Shown: one piece after another, positions 40,895 to 49,213 of the stretch
How the letters are laid out: every line of letters begins with the position of its first letter
How positions within the stretch are numbered: the stretch's first letter is position 1
Assembly (NCBI GenBank): GCA_002331025.1
Contig: DCYG01000044.1
Location: 1-64,000, forward strand
Source of the DNA: Firmicutes bacterium UBA2116
GTDB lineage: Bacteria > Bacillota > Clostridia > Tissierellales > Sedimentibacteraceae
Reading direction: 5' to 3'
DNA: 64,000 nucleotides
Position numbers and translations under genes: made by a program
The notes under the pieces: generated by a model
Told to the model about the DNA's origin: nothing
The model's database searches: none
Seen by the model: the letters and a program-made list of their open reading frames with translations, nothing else

Positions 40895-40924
40895 AAAGAG
40901 ACTTATTTTCAAAGTCTCTTTTTT
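40895..40924. terminator. Element-borne terminator at attR
   Basis: AAAAGAGAC (40895-40903) pairs with GTCTCTTTT (40915-40923) around an 11-nt loop, with T runs on both strands. It ends int transcription and now also terminates tRNA-Leu, whose original terminator was moved to 27804-27848 by integration. Confidence 0.8.
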
Positions 40925-40931
40925 GTTGAAA

Positions 40932-40989
40932 TTTTATGCCGTAGAAGGGACTTGAACCCCCACGGTGTTGCCACCAACGGATTTTGAGT
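40932..40989. repeat. attR: 58-bp direct repeat inside tRNA-Leu
   Basis: Identical to 27845-27902. It covers the 3' flank, acceptor 3' strand, T arm, variable arm and half of the anticodon loop of the intact tRNA-Leu. Confidence 0.92.
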
Positions 40990-41019
40990 CCGTCACGTCT
41001 GCCATTCCATCACTACGGC
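40937..41019 (-). tRNA. tRNA-Leu (anticodon CAA)
   Basis: 83 nt on the minus strand. Acceptor GCCGTAG pairs with CTACGGC, discriminator A; CCA is not encoded. The anticodon loop CTCAAAA gives anticodon CAA (reads UUG). A long variable arm and a T loop GGTTCAAGTCC complete a class II tRNA-Leu. Its 3' half comes from the phage attachment site and is restored exactly. Confidence 0.97.
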
Positions 41020-41033
41020 TTAACCACTTTAAA

Positions 41034-41062
41034 ATATTAGCATATCTAATAATAAAAAGCAA
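41034..41062 (-). promoter_or_regulatory. Probable tRNA-Leu promoter
   Basis: On the minus strand TTGCTT (41057-41062), 17 bp, TAATAT (41034-41039), ending 15 bp before the tRNA 5' end. Confidence 0.5.
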
Positions 41063-41128
41063 GTGATTTTTTATATTTTCTTTACTGATGTAATTGGTAA
41101 TATTTACTTTCTTTATATGTTTTGAATT

Positions 41129-42349
41129 TTACGACAAAGCTGTTTCTATTTTATCCTCTTCTTCATAATCACCCATATCAACCTTGGATATTTTGTCAAA
41201 CTTTTTCTCTATTTTGTTTGAGGTTATATGAATTTTGTCAACATCATCAGAAACCTTTTTTATATCCTTTGCAAGAGAATCCCATCTGTCCTTATACAGC
41301 TTGAATTCTTTGCCTAATTTGTTCAGCTCGTCATGAATTATGCTTGCATATTTTTCTCTTTCAATATTTCTTAAAACTATCTGCACTGTTGAGAGCACGG
41401 ACAGCAGCGTTGTAGGTGATGATATCCACACTCTTTTTGCGCTTGCATAATCTATCAAATCCTGATGGTATGCATTTATTTCCGCAAAGATGGCTTCCGC
41501 AGGCAAAAACATAATTGCTTGCTCGGATGTCTCTCCATATATTATATACTTTGATGAAATATCATTTATATGTTTTTTAACATTAGCTTTGAAATCACGT
41601 TCATGCTGTTTTCTTTCCGGTTCGGTGATATTCTTATCTATCATTCGTTGATAGTTTTCGAGAGGAAACTTGGAATCGACGCAAATCATCCCCACAGGCT
41701 CCGGTATGTATAATACGGCATCCGCTACGGTATCATTAGGAAGCTTCTTTTGTATTTCATATATTTTGTCGTTATTCTCCCCAAATATTGATGTTAAAAT
41801 ATGATTCAGCTGAACTTCTCCAAATGTACCTCTGCTTTTTTTATCGGTCAGAATATCCTGTAATGAAACTATATCGGTTGATAAGCTTTCAATTTTCTTC
41901 TGTGCTTCGTCAATTTTCGAAAGACGCTCCAAAATATTTACAAATGTTTTATTCGTTTTTTCAAATCCTTCATTTAATCTTTCTTCTACACGCATATTAA
42001 TTTTATCAAGATCTTTACTTATCCTGTCATTCAATGAAGTGAAGTTTTCATTTAATGATTTAGATGTTTCACTGCTGAAACCCATGAATGCTTCAGTCAT
42101 TTTATTTGTATTCTTCTCCATTTTCTCAACTGTTTCAAGCTTGTTAGTAAGAATTTCTCTAAGCTGCTTTTGTTCGGAATCAGAAATCTTTTTAGATATC
42201 TGATCTGCTAAATATAAATTATTCTGACTCAGATTAATTTTTAATTCAGACAGAATACGATCTTCAAGTCCTCTATTTGATAATTTCAGTAAAATTACAA
42301 TACATAAAACAACTAAAATTAAAAGCAAAGCTATTATTATAATCTCCAT
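41129..42349 (-). CDS. rmuC: DNA recombination protein RmuC
   Basis: A roughly 406-aa protein: N-terminal membrane helix (IIIIALLLILVVLCIVI), a long coiled coil (about residues 40-165), then the RmuC nuclease-like domain (KSRGTFGEVQLNHIL, CVDSKFPLENYQRM, FLPAEAIFAEI). The ATG at 42349 with GGAGG 9 nt upstream is chosen over earlier in-frame starts that have no site. RmuC limits rearrangements at inverted repeats. It stands alone beside tRNA-Leu. Confidence 0.92.
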   Translation of the reverse strand: MEIIIIALLLILVVLCIVILLKLSNRGLEDRILSELKINLSQNNLYLADQISKKISDSEQKQLREILTNKLETVEKMEKNTNKMTEAFMGFSSETSKSLNENFTSLNDRISKDLDKINMRVEERLNEGFEKTNKTFVNILERLSKIDEAQKKIESLSTDIVSLQDILTDKKSRGTFGEVQLNHILTSIFGENNDKIYEIQKKLPNDTVADAVLYIPEPVGMICVDSKFPLENYQRMIDKNITEPERKQHERDFKANVKKHINDISSKYIIYGETSEQAIMFLPAEAIFAEINAYHQDLIDYASAKRVWISSPTTLLSVLSTVQIVLRNIEREKYASIIHDELNKLGKEFKLYKDRWDSLAKDIKKVSDDVDKIHITSNKIEKKFDKISKVDMGDYEEEDKIETALS

Positions 42350-42520
42350 GTCCATCTCCCTCCAATTTAATACTATACCAAAATCGAACATTTGTCCACT
42401 TAATTTTAACCAAAAGTTATTATCCAATATTAATGAAATCTTAACGAATATAAATAAACCTTTACATCATTTTTATATGTACTATGCTACAATAAGCCTA
42501 CTAAAAATCAGGAGGTTTAA

Positions 42521-43000
42521 ATGAATTTTATTATTATTGCATCTATTATAGCTGTATTTTTCATCAATTTTTATTTTATTGATGAAATTTTTAAGATTGT
42601 TGAACTTCCTGCTGAAAACACAGTTGACATTTGTCAGACTAAATCATTTAACAACATGAGAACAGCTCTTATATGCGGAGATATTGACATTTGCCATGAA
42701 TTATCAGAACTACTGGAGCACCATAATGTATCTTCAATAATATCGAATGACAAAGTACAGCTTTGTCATCCATATCCATATGATTATTTGATAGTTGTGC
42801 ATAGTTCAGACTTAGACAACCTAACAATTTGCTCAATTGGAATGAAAATATTTGGAATAAATAATGTAATTTCTATTTGTAATCAACAATACAATAAAAG
42901 AATTTACGAAGAAAATAATATTCCTTATTTATTCAGAAACAATTTGACAGCCTCTGACATCGTATATAAATTGTTAAATATTTGCAATAACAGGAGTTAA
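42521..43000 (+). CDS. Membrane-anchored, degenerate TrkA-N-like protein
   Basis: A 159-aa protein with one N-terminal membrane helix (residues 1-18). A domain follows with the alternating strand/helix pattern of RCK/TrkA-N regulators (MRTALICGDIDICHELSELL, then YDYLIVVHSSD, IFGINNVISICNQ). The glycine-rich dinucleotide motif is not intact. It has AGGAGG upstream and lies 1 bp before the TrkH/KtrB gene. This suggests an accessory subunit of the potassium transporter. I know no standard name. Confidence 0.65.
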   Translation: MNFIIIASIIAVFFINFYFIDEIFKIVELPAENTVDICQTKSFNNMRTALICGDIDICHELSELLEHHNVSSIISNDKVQLCHPYPYDYLIVVHSSDLDNLTICSIGMKIFGINNVISICNQQYNKRIYEENNIPYLFRNNLTASDIVYKLLNICNNRS

Positions 43001-43001
43001 T

Positions 43002-44345
43002 ATGCTAATAATAAAAAAAATTAAAATAAGTTATACGGAAATAATTGTATTTGGTACTTTGGTAATAATTTTGTCGGGAGCGCTGCTCTTAAGTTTGCCT
43101 ATATCATCTAAATCCGGCATTGTCACCCCGTTTATTGATTCGTTATTTACATCGGCCTCTGCTTTCTGTGTTACAGGGCTTATAGCTTATGATACATTTA
43201 CTCATTGGTCTTTGTTCGGTCAATTAATAATTCTTTTGCTGATTCAGACAGGCGGTCTTGGTTTTATGACAGTTATAACTTTATTTTCAATGTTTTTAAG
43301 GAGAAAAATCGGATTAAAGGAAAGACGACTGTTGATGGAATCGGCAAACACTTTAAAAATAGGCGGCATTGTAATGCTTGTAAAAAAAATTATCATAGGT
43401 ACTTTTCTGTTTGAGAGCATGGGAGCATTAATACTTACTTTAAACTTCTATCCGGAAATGGGATTTAAGGAGGGATTATTTTATGGAATATTTCACTCTG
43501 TATCCGCATTTTGTAATGCCGGCTTTGATTTGATGGGTAAGTATGGGCAATTTTCCTCCTTAACAGCCTTCTCAAATAACTTTGTTGTAAATGCAACCGT
43601 GATGACCCTTATAGTTTCAGGCGGAATTGGATTTGTTGTATGGGATGACATAATCAGCAGTCATGCTTGTTTCAGGAAGTTTCAACTTCACACAAAAATA
43701 GTACTTGTTACAACCACTGCATTGATTTTAGCAAGCTCATTGTTATTTTTTGTAATTGAAGCCGATCATAGCATGGCAGATATGAGCATTGGGGAAAGAA
43801 TATTGGCATCCGTATTTCAGTCTGTAACTCCACGAACTGCAGGCTTCAATACGATTAATATGAATGAAATGTCTGAAGGGGGAAACTTATTGACCATTAT
43901 ATTGATGATAATAGGCGGAAGCCCCGGTTCAACAGCCGGAGGCATAAAAACTACAACTTTTATTACACTTCTTGCAGGAGCATGGGCATCAGCCGGTCAA
44001 AGTTCAGATATATCAATTTTCAAACGCAGACTTGAAACCGATACTTTAAAAAAAGCAAGTGCCATAACTGTAATTTATATGTCAATAGCACTTATCGCGA
44101 TAATTTTAATTAGCACTATACAAGAATTTCCTTTGAAGGAAATAATGTTTGAGGTTTTTTCCGCACTTGGAACAGTTGGACTAAGTTTAGGTATAACGCC
44201 TTCGCTTAATGCTTTGTCAAAAATAATAATAACTTTACTGATGTATGGTGGCAAGGTAGGGGTTCTGTCAATTGCAGCTGTAGTTGCTGAAAAAAAGGAA
44301 CCTTCTCTGCTCAGCAGACCACATGAAAAAATAATAATAGGATAG
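43002..44345 (+). CDS. TrkH/KtrB-family potassium uptake permease
   Basis: A 447-aa four-repeat K+ channel-like transporter; selectivity-filter regions are visible as SAFCVTGL, SAFCNAGFDL, TPRTAGFNT and GTVGLSLG. The size fits KtrB. It forms an operon with the preceding anchored protein and the following KtrA-like subunit. Potassium or sodium/potassium uptake is expected. Confidence 0.93.
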   Translation: MLIIKKIKISYTEIIVFGTLVIILSGALLLSLPISSKSGIVTPFIDSLFTSASAFCVTGLIAYDTFTHWSLFGQLIILLLIQTGGLGFMTVITLFSMFLRRKIGLKERRLLMESANTLKIGGIVMLVKKIIIGTFLFESMGALILTLNFYPEMGFKEGLFYGIFHSVSAFCNAGFDLMGKYGQFSSLTAFSNNFVVNATVMTLIVSGGIGFVVWDDIISSHACFRKFQLHTKIVLVTTTALILASSLLFFVIEADHSMADMSIGERILASVFQSVTPRTAGFNTINMNEMSEGGNLLTIILMIIGGSPGSTAGGIKTTTFITLLAGAWASAGQSSDISIFKRRLETDTLKKASAITVIYMSIALIAIILISTIQEFPLKEIMFEVFSALGTVGLSLGITPSLNALSKIIITLLMYGGKVGVLSIAAVVAEKKEPSLLSRPHEKIIIG

Positions 44346-44356
44346 GAGAATTTTAA

Positions 44357-45007
44357 ATGAAATCTTTTTTAATAATTGGAATGGGGGCTTTCGGACGTCA
44401 CTTAGCACTTAAAATGTCTAATCTTAATAATGATGTTATGATAGTTGATAAGGATGCGGCCATTATTGATGAAATGTCTTCTATGATTACCGATGCTCAG
44501 ATAGGGGACTGTACAAAGGAAGATGTGCTCAGAGCTTTAGGTGTAAATAATTTTGATATATGCTTTGTAACTATAGGGGATACTTTTCAGTCCTCTTTGG
44601 AAATCACCTCTCTGTTAAAAGACTTAGGCGCAAAATATGTTATTTCCAAAGCAAGCAGAGATATACAGGCAAAATTTCTGTTAAAAAACGGCGCTGATGA
44701 GGTTGTTTATCCTGATAAAGATATGGCGGAGAAGTTAGCGGTGCGTTGCAGTTCAAACAACGTTCTTGACTTTTTTTCTGTTAACAGTGAATATTCCTTA
44801 TACGAAACACCTGTTAAGCATAATTGGGTAGGTTTCAGCATTGAGGAAGTAAATGTAAGAAAAAGGTTTCACATTAATATACTGCTTATAAAAAACGGTG
44901 ACAGCATTATGACGCTGCCAAAAGCGGATTATATTTTTAAGGAGGATGACCACGTTATAGTAATAGGAAAACCAGAGGATGTTCTGAAAATTACCGAAAA
45001 TGTATAA
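44357..45007 (+). CDS. ktrA: KtrA/TrkA-family potassium transporter regulatory subunit
   Basis: A 216-aa cytosolic RCK subunit with an intact nucleotide motif GMGAFGRHLA, acidic end DKDAAIIDE, and a C-terminal TrkA-C domain. It binds ATP/ADP or NAD(H) and gates the permease encoded 11 bp upstream. It ends at a bidirectional terminator. Confidence 0.93.
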   Translation: MKSFLIIGMGAFGRHLALKMSNLNNDVMIVDKDAAIIDEMSSMITDAQIGDCTKEDVLRALGVNNFDICFVTIGDTFQSSLEITSLLKDLGAKYVISKASRDIQAKFLLKNGADEVVYPDKDMAEKLAVRCSSNNVLDFFSVNSEYSLYETPVKHNWVGFSIEEVNVRKRFHINILLIKNGDSIMTLPKADYIFKEDDHVIVIGKPEDVLKITENV

Positions 45008-45029
45008 AAGATGCTTTGAGGCATCTTTT
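45006..45029. terminator. Bidirectional terminator between ktrA and the kdpE-like gene
   Basis: AAAAGATGC (45006-45014) pairs with GCATCTTTT (45021-45029), perfect 9-bp stem with a 6-nt loop. Both converging genes end in it. Confidence 0.85.
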
Positions 45030-45714
45030 ATATATCTGAAAATCGATAACCCACACCTATTTCTGTTAATATAAATCTTGGATTAGAACTGTCTTTTTCA
45101 ATTTTCCTTCTCAGGCTTGCCATAAAAACCCTTATGCTTTTAGCATCACCTGTCTCACCATATCCCCAGACTTCTTTGGAAATATGACTGTGGGTTATAA
45201 CTTTGCCCCGGTTAGCAATTAGTAACAGAAGCAGTTTAAATTCAATTGGTGTCAGGTGTACTTCATTGTCATCAACATACACTCTGTGTTTTTCTCTGTC
45301 TACGGTAAGATAATCGGATTTATAAACACTTTCGGGCGCATATCCGATTTCTCTTTCTATTAATCTCTCCATAACCCTGATTCGTGCAAGCAATTCTCCC
45401 ATTGAAAATGGTTTTGTAACATAATCATTTGCACCTGAATCTAAAGCCGCAATTTTATCATTGTCCTGTTCTCTGGCTGAAACAATTATTATTGGAATAT
45501 CCGATACATTTCGTATCTGTTTAATTATATCAACTCCATCCATATCCGGGAGACCTAAATCCAATAGTATAATATCCGGATTTTCAGTACAAAAATATAA
45601 TATGCCGTCATTACCGTTCCTTGCCGATATTATTGAATATCCTTTAGACTTTAATGCCATAGTCATAAAATTAGTAATCCTATTGTCATCTTCAATGATT
45701 AATATTTTACTCAT
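45028..45714 (-). CDS. kdpE: KdpE-like response regulator
   Basis: A 228-aa OmpR-type regulator. The receiver domain has acidic IIEDD, phosphoacceptor Asp in LLDLGLPDMDG and Lys in YVTKPF; the C-terminal winged helix contains LTPIEFKLL and VGYRF. The ATG at 45714 overlaps the sensor kinase stop by 8 nt; the longer frame to 45795 runs inside the kinase gene. Its gene faces the potassium transporter operon. No kdpFABC is present, so it may regulate the Ktr-type system instead. Confidence 0.88.
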   Translation of the reverse strand: MSKILIIEDDNRITNFMTMALKSKGYSIISARNGNDGILYFCTENPDIILLDLGLPDMDGVDIIKQIRNVSDIPIIIVSAREQDNDKIAALDSGANDYVTKPFSMGELLARIRVMERLIEREIGYAPESVYKSDYLTVDREKHRVYVDDNEVHLTPIEFKLLLLLIANRGKVITHSHISKEVWGYGETGDAKSIRVFMASLRRKIEKDSSNPRFILTEIGVGYRFSDI

Positions 45715-47158
45715 TACAATCAACCTCCAGAGGAAGAACAACAGTAAATTTCGCTCCTCCTTTATCTGAGTTGGATGCTGTAATTGTGCCTTCATGAGCT
45801 TTCACAATTTCCTTACAGATTGTAAGACCGATACCAACTCCCATGCTCCCATCCACAATATCATTTTTATGATAGGATACAAATCCATCAAATATGTTGT
45901 CAATAATTAACGGATAAATTCCCTTTCCATTATCTGATACTTCAAAAATAACATATTTATCTTCAGCATATACCTTTAGAAAAATTTGTGCTTCTTCGCC
46001 CGCATGCTTACAGGCATTATCCAAAAGATTAACTAAAACCTGAACAATCAATCTTCCATCTACGGGAACAAGTATTATTTCTTCAGGAACAGATACTTTA
46101 ATTCTTCCGTCGGTATTAAAATGCTGTACAAACGTCAATGCCTGATTAATTATATCGTCAACTGCCTCGTAGCTCTTTACAATTGTCAATCCGCCTTCAC
46201 TGATACGTGTCATATCAAGGATATTTTGTACAGTTTTAATCAACCAGGCAGATTCAGCATGAATATCTGATGTCAACTTTTTTATAGAATTTTCATCTAA
46301 ATTTTCATAGCTGTCTAATATAAGCTCACTTGCACCCTTGATACTTGTGAGAGGTGTTCTTATGTCATGAGATATGCTTCTGAGCAATGTGCTTTTTAAT
46401 CTCTCTCTCTCAACATCAACCTTAATTTTTTGTCTCTCATCATACATAAATTCTCTGTCTAAAATAATAGCCATTTGATAAACTATTGTTTTAACAATCA
46501 TATAATTCTCATTTGATAAAGGAGAAATAACATTAATTATTTGAACTGTACCCCTTTGTTTTCCGATACCTTTAATTGGAATTGAGATTGTATTTTCTTT
46601 GTTATTTACTTCATTATCAGTAATACCTTCTGCTTTGTAAATTTTATCATCACTGTCCAAAAGTACGTAACAATCATATCCTAAATAATCCTTTATATAG
46701 TTTATACCTTTTAAGATTGTATTTTCATTTCCGGTTACATTAATAAAATCCTTTGTTATTTCATACAGAATTTTAGCTGTTCTTTCATTTCGTTTTGATA
46801 TTTCAGTTTGAAGCTGCAATTTTGTGGTCATTGTACTTGAAATCAAAGAAGCAGTTAAGAAAAAGATAATCAAAATTATGTCTTGCGTATTACTGATTTC
46901 AAAACTATGTACCGGCTCAGTAAACAAAAAATTAAACATAAGGACATTTATTATTGCAGCGGCAGCACTGTATATATATCCTCTTGTTATGATTGTAACA
47001 GTCAGTACACCAACTATAAACACCATAAGTGTGTTTTCTTTACTGATTCCTGCTTCGTTCATAGCTATCGAAAGCAGAGTGGAAATAAAGCAAACAAAAA
47101 TAGTACTAAAAAAATATCTTATGGAAATATATTCTTGTTTTTCTTTACTTATTTTCAT
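45707..47158 (-). CDS. KdpD-like sensor kinase lacking the N-terminal KdpD/USP domains
   Basis: A 483-aa histidine kinase: four membrane helices (about residues 15-110, DUF4118-like), a GAF-like domain (about 125-240), HisKA with phosphorylated His264 in SHDIRTPL, and HATPase (LVNLLDNACKH, SDNGKGIYP, GVGIGLTICK). Full KdpD has a further 350-residue N-terminal nucleotide-binding sensor region. Here the protein begins 15 residues before the first helix, so that part is absent. GGAG lies 7 nt before the ATG. Confidence 0.88.
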   Translation of the reverse strand: MKISKEKQEYISIRYFFSTIFVCFISTLLSIAMNEAGISKENTLMVFIVGVLTVTIITRGYIYSAAAAIINVLMFNFLFTEPVHSFEISNTQDIILIIFFLTASLISSTMTTKLQLQTEISKRNERTAKILYEITKDFINVTGNENTILKGINYIKDYLGYDCYVLLDSDDKIYKAEGITDNEVNNKENTISIPIKGIGKQRGTVQIINVISPLSNENYMIVKTIVYQMAIILDREFMYDERQKIKVDVERERLKSTLLRSISHDIRTPLTSIKGASELILDSYENLDENSIKKLTSDIHAESAWLIKTVQNILDMTRISEGGLTIVKSYEAVDDIINQALTFVQHFNTDGRIKVSVPEEIILVPVDGRLIVQVLVNLLDNACKHAGEEAQIFLKVYAEDKYVIFEVSDNGKGIYPLIIDNIFDGFVSYHKNDIVDGSMGVGIGLTICKEIVKAHEGTITASNSDKGGAKFTVVLPLEVDCNE

Positions 47159-47270
47159 AGTTGGTCTCCGTCTTAATAATAAGTTTACTGTATTATATAA
47201 GAAATTTCTCTATAAATAAAGCAAATTTTATTCATTGGACTTTTAAAGATTATAAAACTTTCATTATAGC

Positions 47271-48605
47271 TTATATGCCTAAAAGCCATTTTGCCATGGA
47301 GAAGTATACTATTAATGTTACGGCATCAACAATTGTTGTTATCAGCGGACCTGCCATAAGTGCAGGGTCAAGCTTTATCTTTTTTGCTAAAATAGGGAGC
47401 ATCCCCCCAACAATTTTTGCTAAAACCACAGTGAAAAGCAACGTAATACATACTGTCACAGATACAAGCAAATCAACCTTTTCAAAATAATAAATTCTGA
47501 TAAAATTCAATGCTGACAACGCTACTCCCACTAATAAGCTTACCTGAAACTCCTTCCATAATACCTTAAAAACATCCTTCAGATTTATTTCTCCTAAAGC
47601 GAGTCCCCTGATTATAAGTGTTGATGATTGCGAGCCGGCATTACCTCCGGTATCCATAAGCATTGGGATAAATGCTGTGAGTATTACCACAGATTGTAAT
47701 ACTGCATCAAAATTACGTATAATATTGCCTGTAAAGGTCGCTGAAATCATTAAAATTATTAACCAAGTCAATCTATTTTTTGCTAAAACAAAAGCATTTG
47801 TTTTTAAGTATTCTTCTTCAGACGGCTGCATTGCTGCCATTTTTTCAAAATCTTCCGTATTTTCCTGATCAATGATATCAATAATGTCATCTATTGTAAC
47901 TATACCGACCAGCCTTCTTTCATTATCCACTACAGGCATTGAAAGCAAATCATATTTTTTAAACAGAGCCGCAATCTTTTCTTGGTCGTCGTGAGTATTT
48001 ACATAAATTACATCAGATTTCATAATATCTTTAACAAGCAAATCGTCTTCACTTAATATAATCTTTCTTAAAGATATAACACCTTCAAGCTTTCTGAATT
48101 CATCTATAACATAACAGGTATGAATAGTTTCTTTATCTACACCTGTATGCTTAATATGTTTAATTGCTTGTTCTATCGTCATTTCTTTTTTTAAGTCAGC
48201 ATACTCTATAGTCATTATGCTGCCGGCAGAATATTCCGGATAATTCAGGAATTGATTAATGAGATTTCTTGTGCTTTCATCCGTGTTTTTAAGAACCTTT
48301 TTAACGATATTTGACGGCATTTCTTCTAAGAAGTCGATTGTATCATCAAAAAACAACTCGTCTAAAATATTTTTTATTTCTTTGTCTGTAATTGATTCAA
48401 TGATATATCTTTGAAGCTCATTTGAAATATAAGAGAAAACTCCGGATGCAATTTCCTTAGGTAAAATTCTGAATATAACCAAAAGCTTTTGTTGTTCTAA
48501 TTCTTCAAAAAGCTGTGCAATATCCACAACATTCATTTTAATAATTTCGATTTTTGCATCGGCATATTTACCTTGTTCAAGAAGATTTAAAATAATTTCT
48601 TTCAT
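47271..48605 (-). CDS. mgtE: Magnesium transporter MgtE
   Basis: A 444-aa Mg2+ channel: N-terminal helical superhelix (1-125), two CBS domains (about 130-255, VKDIMKSDVIYVNT, LVGIVTIDDIID), a plug helix and five membrane helices with DTGGNAGSQSSTL and the conserved VGGMLPILAKK. The first 100 residues hold Mg2+ sensing sites. It appears monocistronic, and no M-box leader is visible upstream. Confidence 0.95.
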   Translation of the reverse strand: MKEIILNLLEQGKYADAKIEIIKMNVVDIAQLFEELEQQKLLVIFRILPKEIASGVFSYISNELQRYIIESITDKEIKNILDELFFDDTIDFLEEMPSNIVKKVLKNTDESTRNLINQFLNYPEYSAGSIMTIEYADLKKEMTIEQAIKHIKHTGVDKETIHTCYVIDEFRKLEGVISLRKIILSEDDLLVKDIMKSDVIYVNTHDDQEKIAALFKKYDLLSMPVVDNERRLVGIVTIDDIIDIIDQENTEDFEKMAAMQPSEEEYLKTNAFVLAKNRLTWLIILMISATFTGNIIRNFDAVLQSVVILTAFIPMLMDTGGNAGSQSSTLIIRGLALGEINLKDVFKVLWKEFQVSLLVGVALSALNFIRIYYFEKVDLLVSVTVCITLLFTVVLAKIVGGMLPILAKKIKLDPALMAGPLITTIVDAVTLIVYFSMAKWLLGI

Positions 48606-48623
48606 TTCTGCCCTCCATTAATA

Positions 48624-48643
48624 GAACCATCTATAGATAGTTC
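48624..48643. repeat. 20-bp palindrome, left copy
   Basis: GAACCATCTATAGATAGTTC, one base off a perfect palindrome. It matches the perfect copy at 48796-48815 and together they flank the 118-bp element. Confidence 0.55.
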
Positions 48644-48674
48644 TTAGATTGATGACAAAGTCATCAAGATGATA

Positions 48675-48792
48675 GGCTGTTGAAAAAGTTCATCCTGCAA
48701 GGCGCCGGAAGACGGGCAACCGCAGCGTATTAGACATACGTGAGGATTGACCGGATGAACGGCAACGACGCAGGGGGACTTTTTCAGCAGCC
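48675..48792. mobile_element. 118-bp GC-rich element with terminal inverted repeats (MITE/REP-like)
   Basis: It starts GGCTGTTGAAAAAGT and ends ACTTTTTCAGCAGCC, its near-exact complement. The interior is GC-rich, with GGCGCCGG and TATTAGACATACGTGAGG segments, unlike the surrounding DNA. Very similar palindromic repeats are, to my knowledge, spread across many Gram-negative genomes, which would point to horizontal arrival. No ORF inside. It lies between mgtE and a small ORF. Confidence 0.6.
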
Positions 48793-48795
48793 TGA

Positions 48796-48815
48796 GAACT
48801 ATCTATAGATAGTTC
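48796..48815. repeat. 20-bp palindrome, right copy
   Basis: GAACTATCTATAGATAGTTC, a perfect 20-bp palindrome immediately right of the GC-rich element. Confidence 0.55.
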
Positions 48816-48912
48816 TATATTATTATTAAATTTTTTTATGAAATTATTTGGTAATGGGAAAGGACATAGATGTGAATTGAAATTGTTGAAAAGAAAAATA
48901 CGTATAAATGAT

Positions 48913-49026
48913 TTATTCTAAAGTAATCTTTGTATAAAAAGAATAAAGTTTGATATAATATATGAGTTTTTCTTCACAATTTAAATATTTTCCACTATAG
49001 TCCATACTACTATTACCCGACTCCAT
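48913..49026 (-). CDS. 37-aa small protein with own promoter
   Basis: The ATG at 49026 is preceded by CGGAGGTGAAAAGA, an excellent ribosome site. A TTGACT-17-TAGAAT promoter lies 38 bp upstream. The peptide starts with a Ser/Gly-rich MESGNSSMD and ends in a Tyr-rich amphipathic helix (EKLIYYIKLYSFYTKI). No family recognised. Its own signals make it better supported than most ORFs of this size. Confidence 0.55.
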   Translation of the reverse strand: MESGNSSMDYSGKYLNCEEKLIYYIKLYSFYTKITLE

Positions 49027-49063
49027 TCTTTTCACCTCCGAATAATTAATTTACACTTTTATT

Positions 49064-49092
49064 ATTCTATTTGTTTATCTCAGTAAAGTCAA
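49064..49092 (-). promoter_or_regulatory. Promoter of the 37-aa gene
   Basis: Minus strand TTGACT (49087-49092), 17-bp spacer, TAGAAT (49064-49069). Confidence 0.65.
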
Positions 49093-49154
49093 CCCTTATA
49101 GGACGAATTTTTTAATGGAAGTGCTGCTATGACTAATATCAAATGAAGAAATCA

Positions 49155-49182
49155 TAAAAAGACTGACACAATTGGTCAGTCT
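49155..49182 (-). terminator. Terminator downstream of asd
   Basis: AGACTGAC (49160-49167) pairs with GTCAGTCT (49175-49182); on the minus strand it is followed by TTTTTATG. It ends asd transcription beyond the repeats at 49185-49316. Confidence 0.7.
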
Positions 49183-49184
49183 CA

Positions 49185-49208
49185 GATTGATGACAAAGTC
49201 ATCAAGAT
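49185..49208. repeat. 24-bp direct repeat (second copy at 48647-48670)
   Basis: GATTGATGACAAAGTCATCA followed by AGAT occurs identically at 48647-48670 beside the GC-rich element. TGATGAC/GTCATCA makes it a small hairpin. A related GATGACAAGTCATC is at 18660-18673. Confidence 0.6.
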
Positions 49209-49213
49209 TCTCT

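Larger units (their letters stand above)
27845..40989 (+). mobile_element. Integrated filamentous-phage-like (inovirus-like) prophage
   Basis: A 13.1 kb element is bounded by 58-bp direct repeats made from the 3' part of tRNA-Leu. A tyrosine integrase lies next to the right repeat. Between them lie a repressor with a divergent consensus promoter, an ssDNA-binding protein, a signal-peptide coat precursor followed by a terminator, a large multi-TM virion protein, a pVI-like protein, a Zot/pI ATPase and a gpII/X-like rep. Many tiny hydrophobic ORFs fill the gaps. No tailed-phage head, portal, terminase or lysis genes are present. Gene order differs from Ff phages, because rep lies last beside int. 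Confidence 0.8.

Noticed and set aside
48606..48660. M-box magnesium riboswitch before mgtE
   Set aside because: Only about 20 bp separate mgtE from palindromic repeats; the length and motifs of an M-box are absent.
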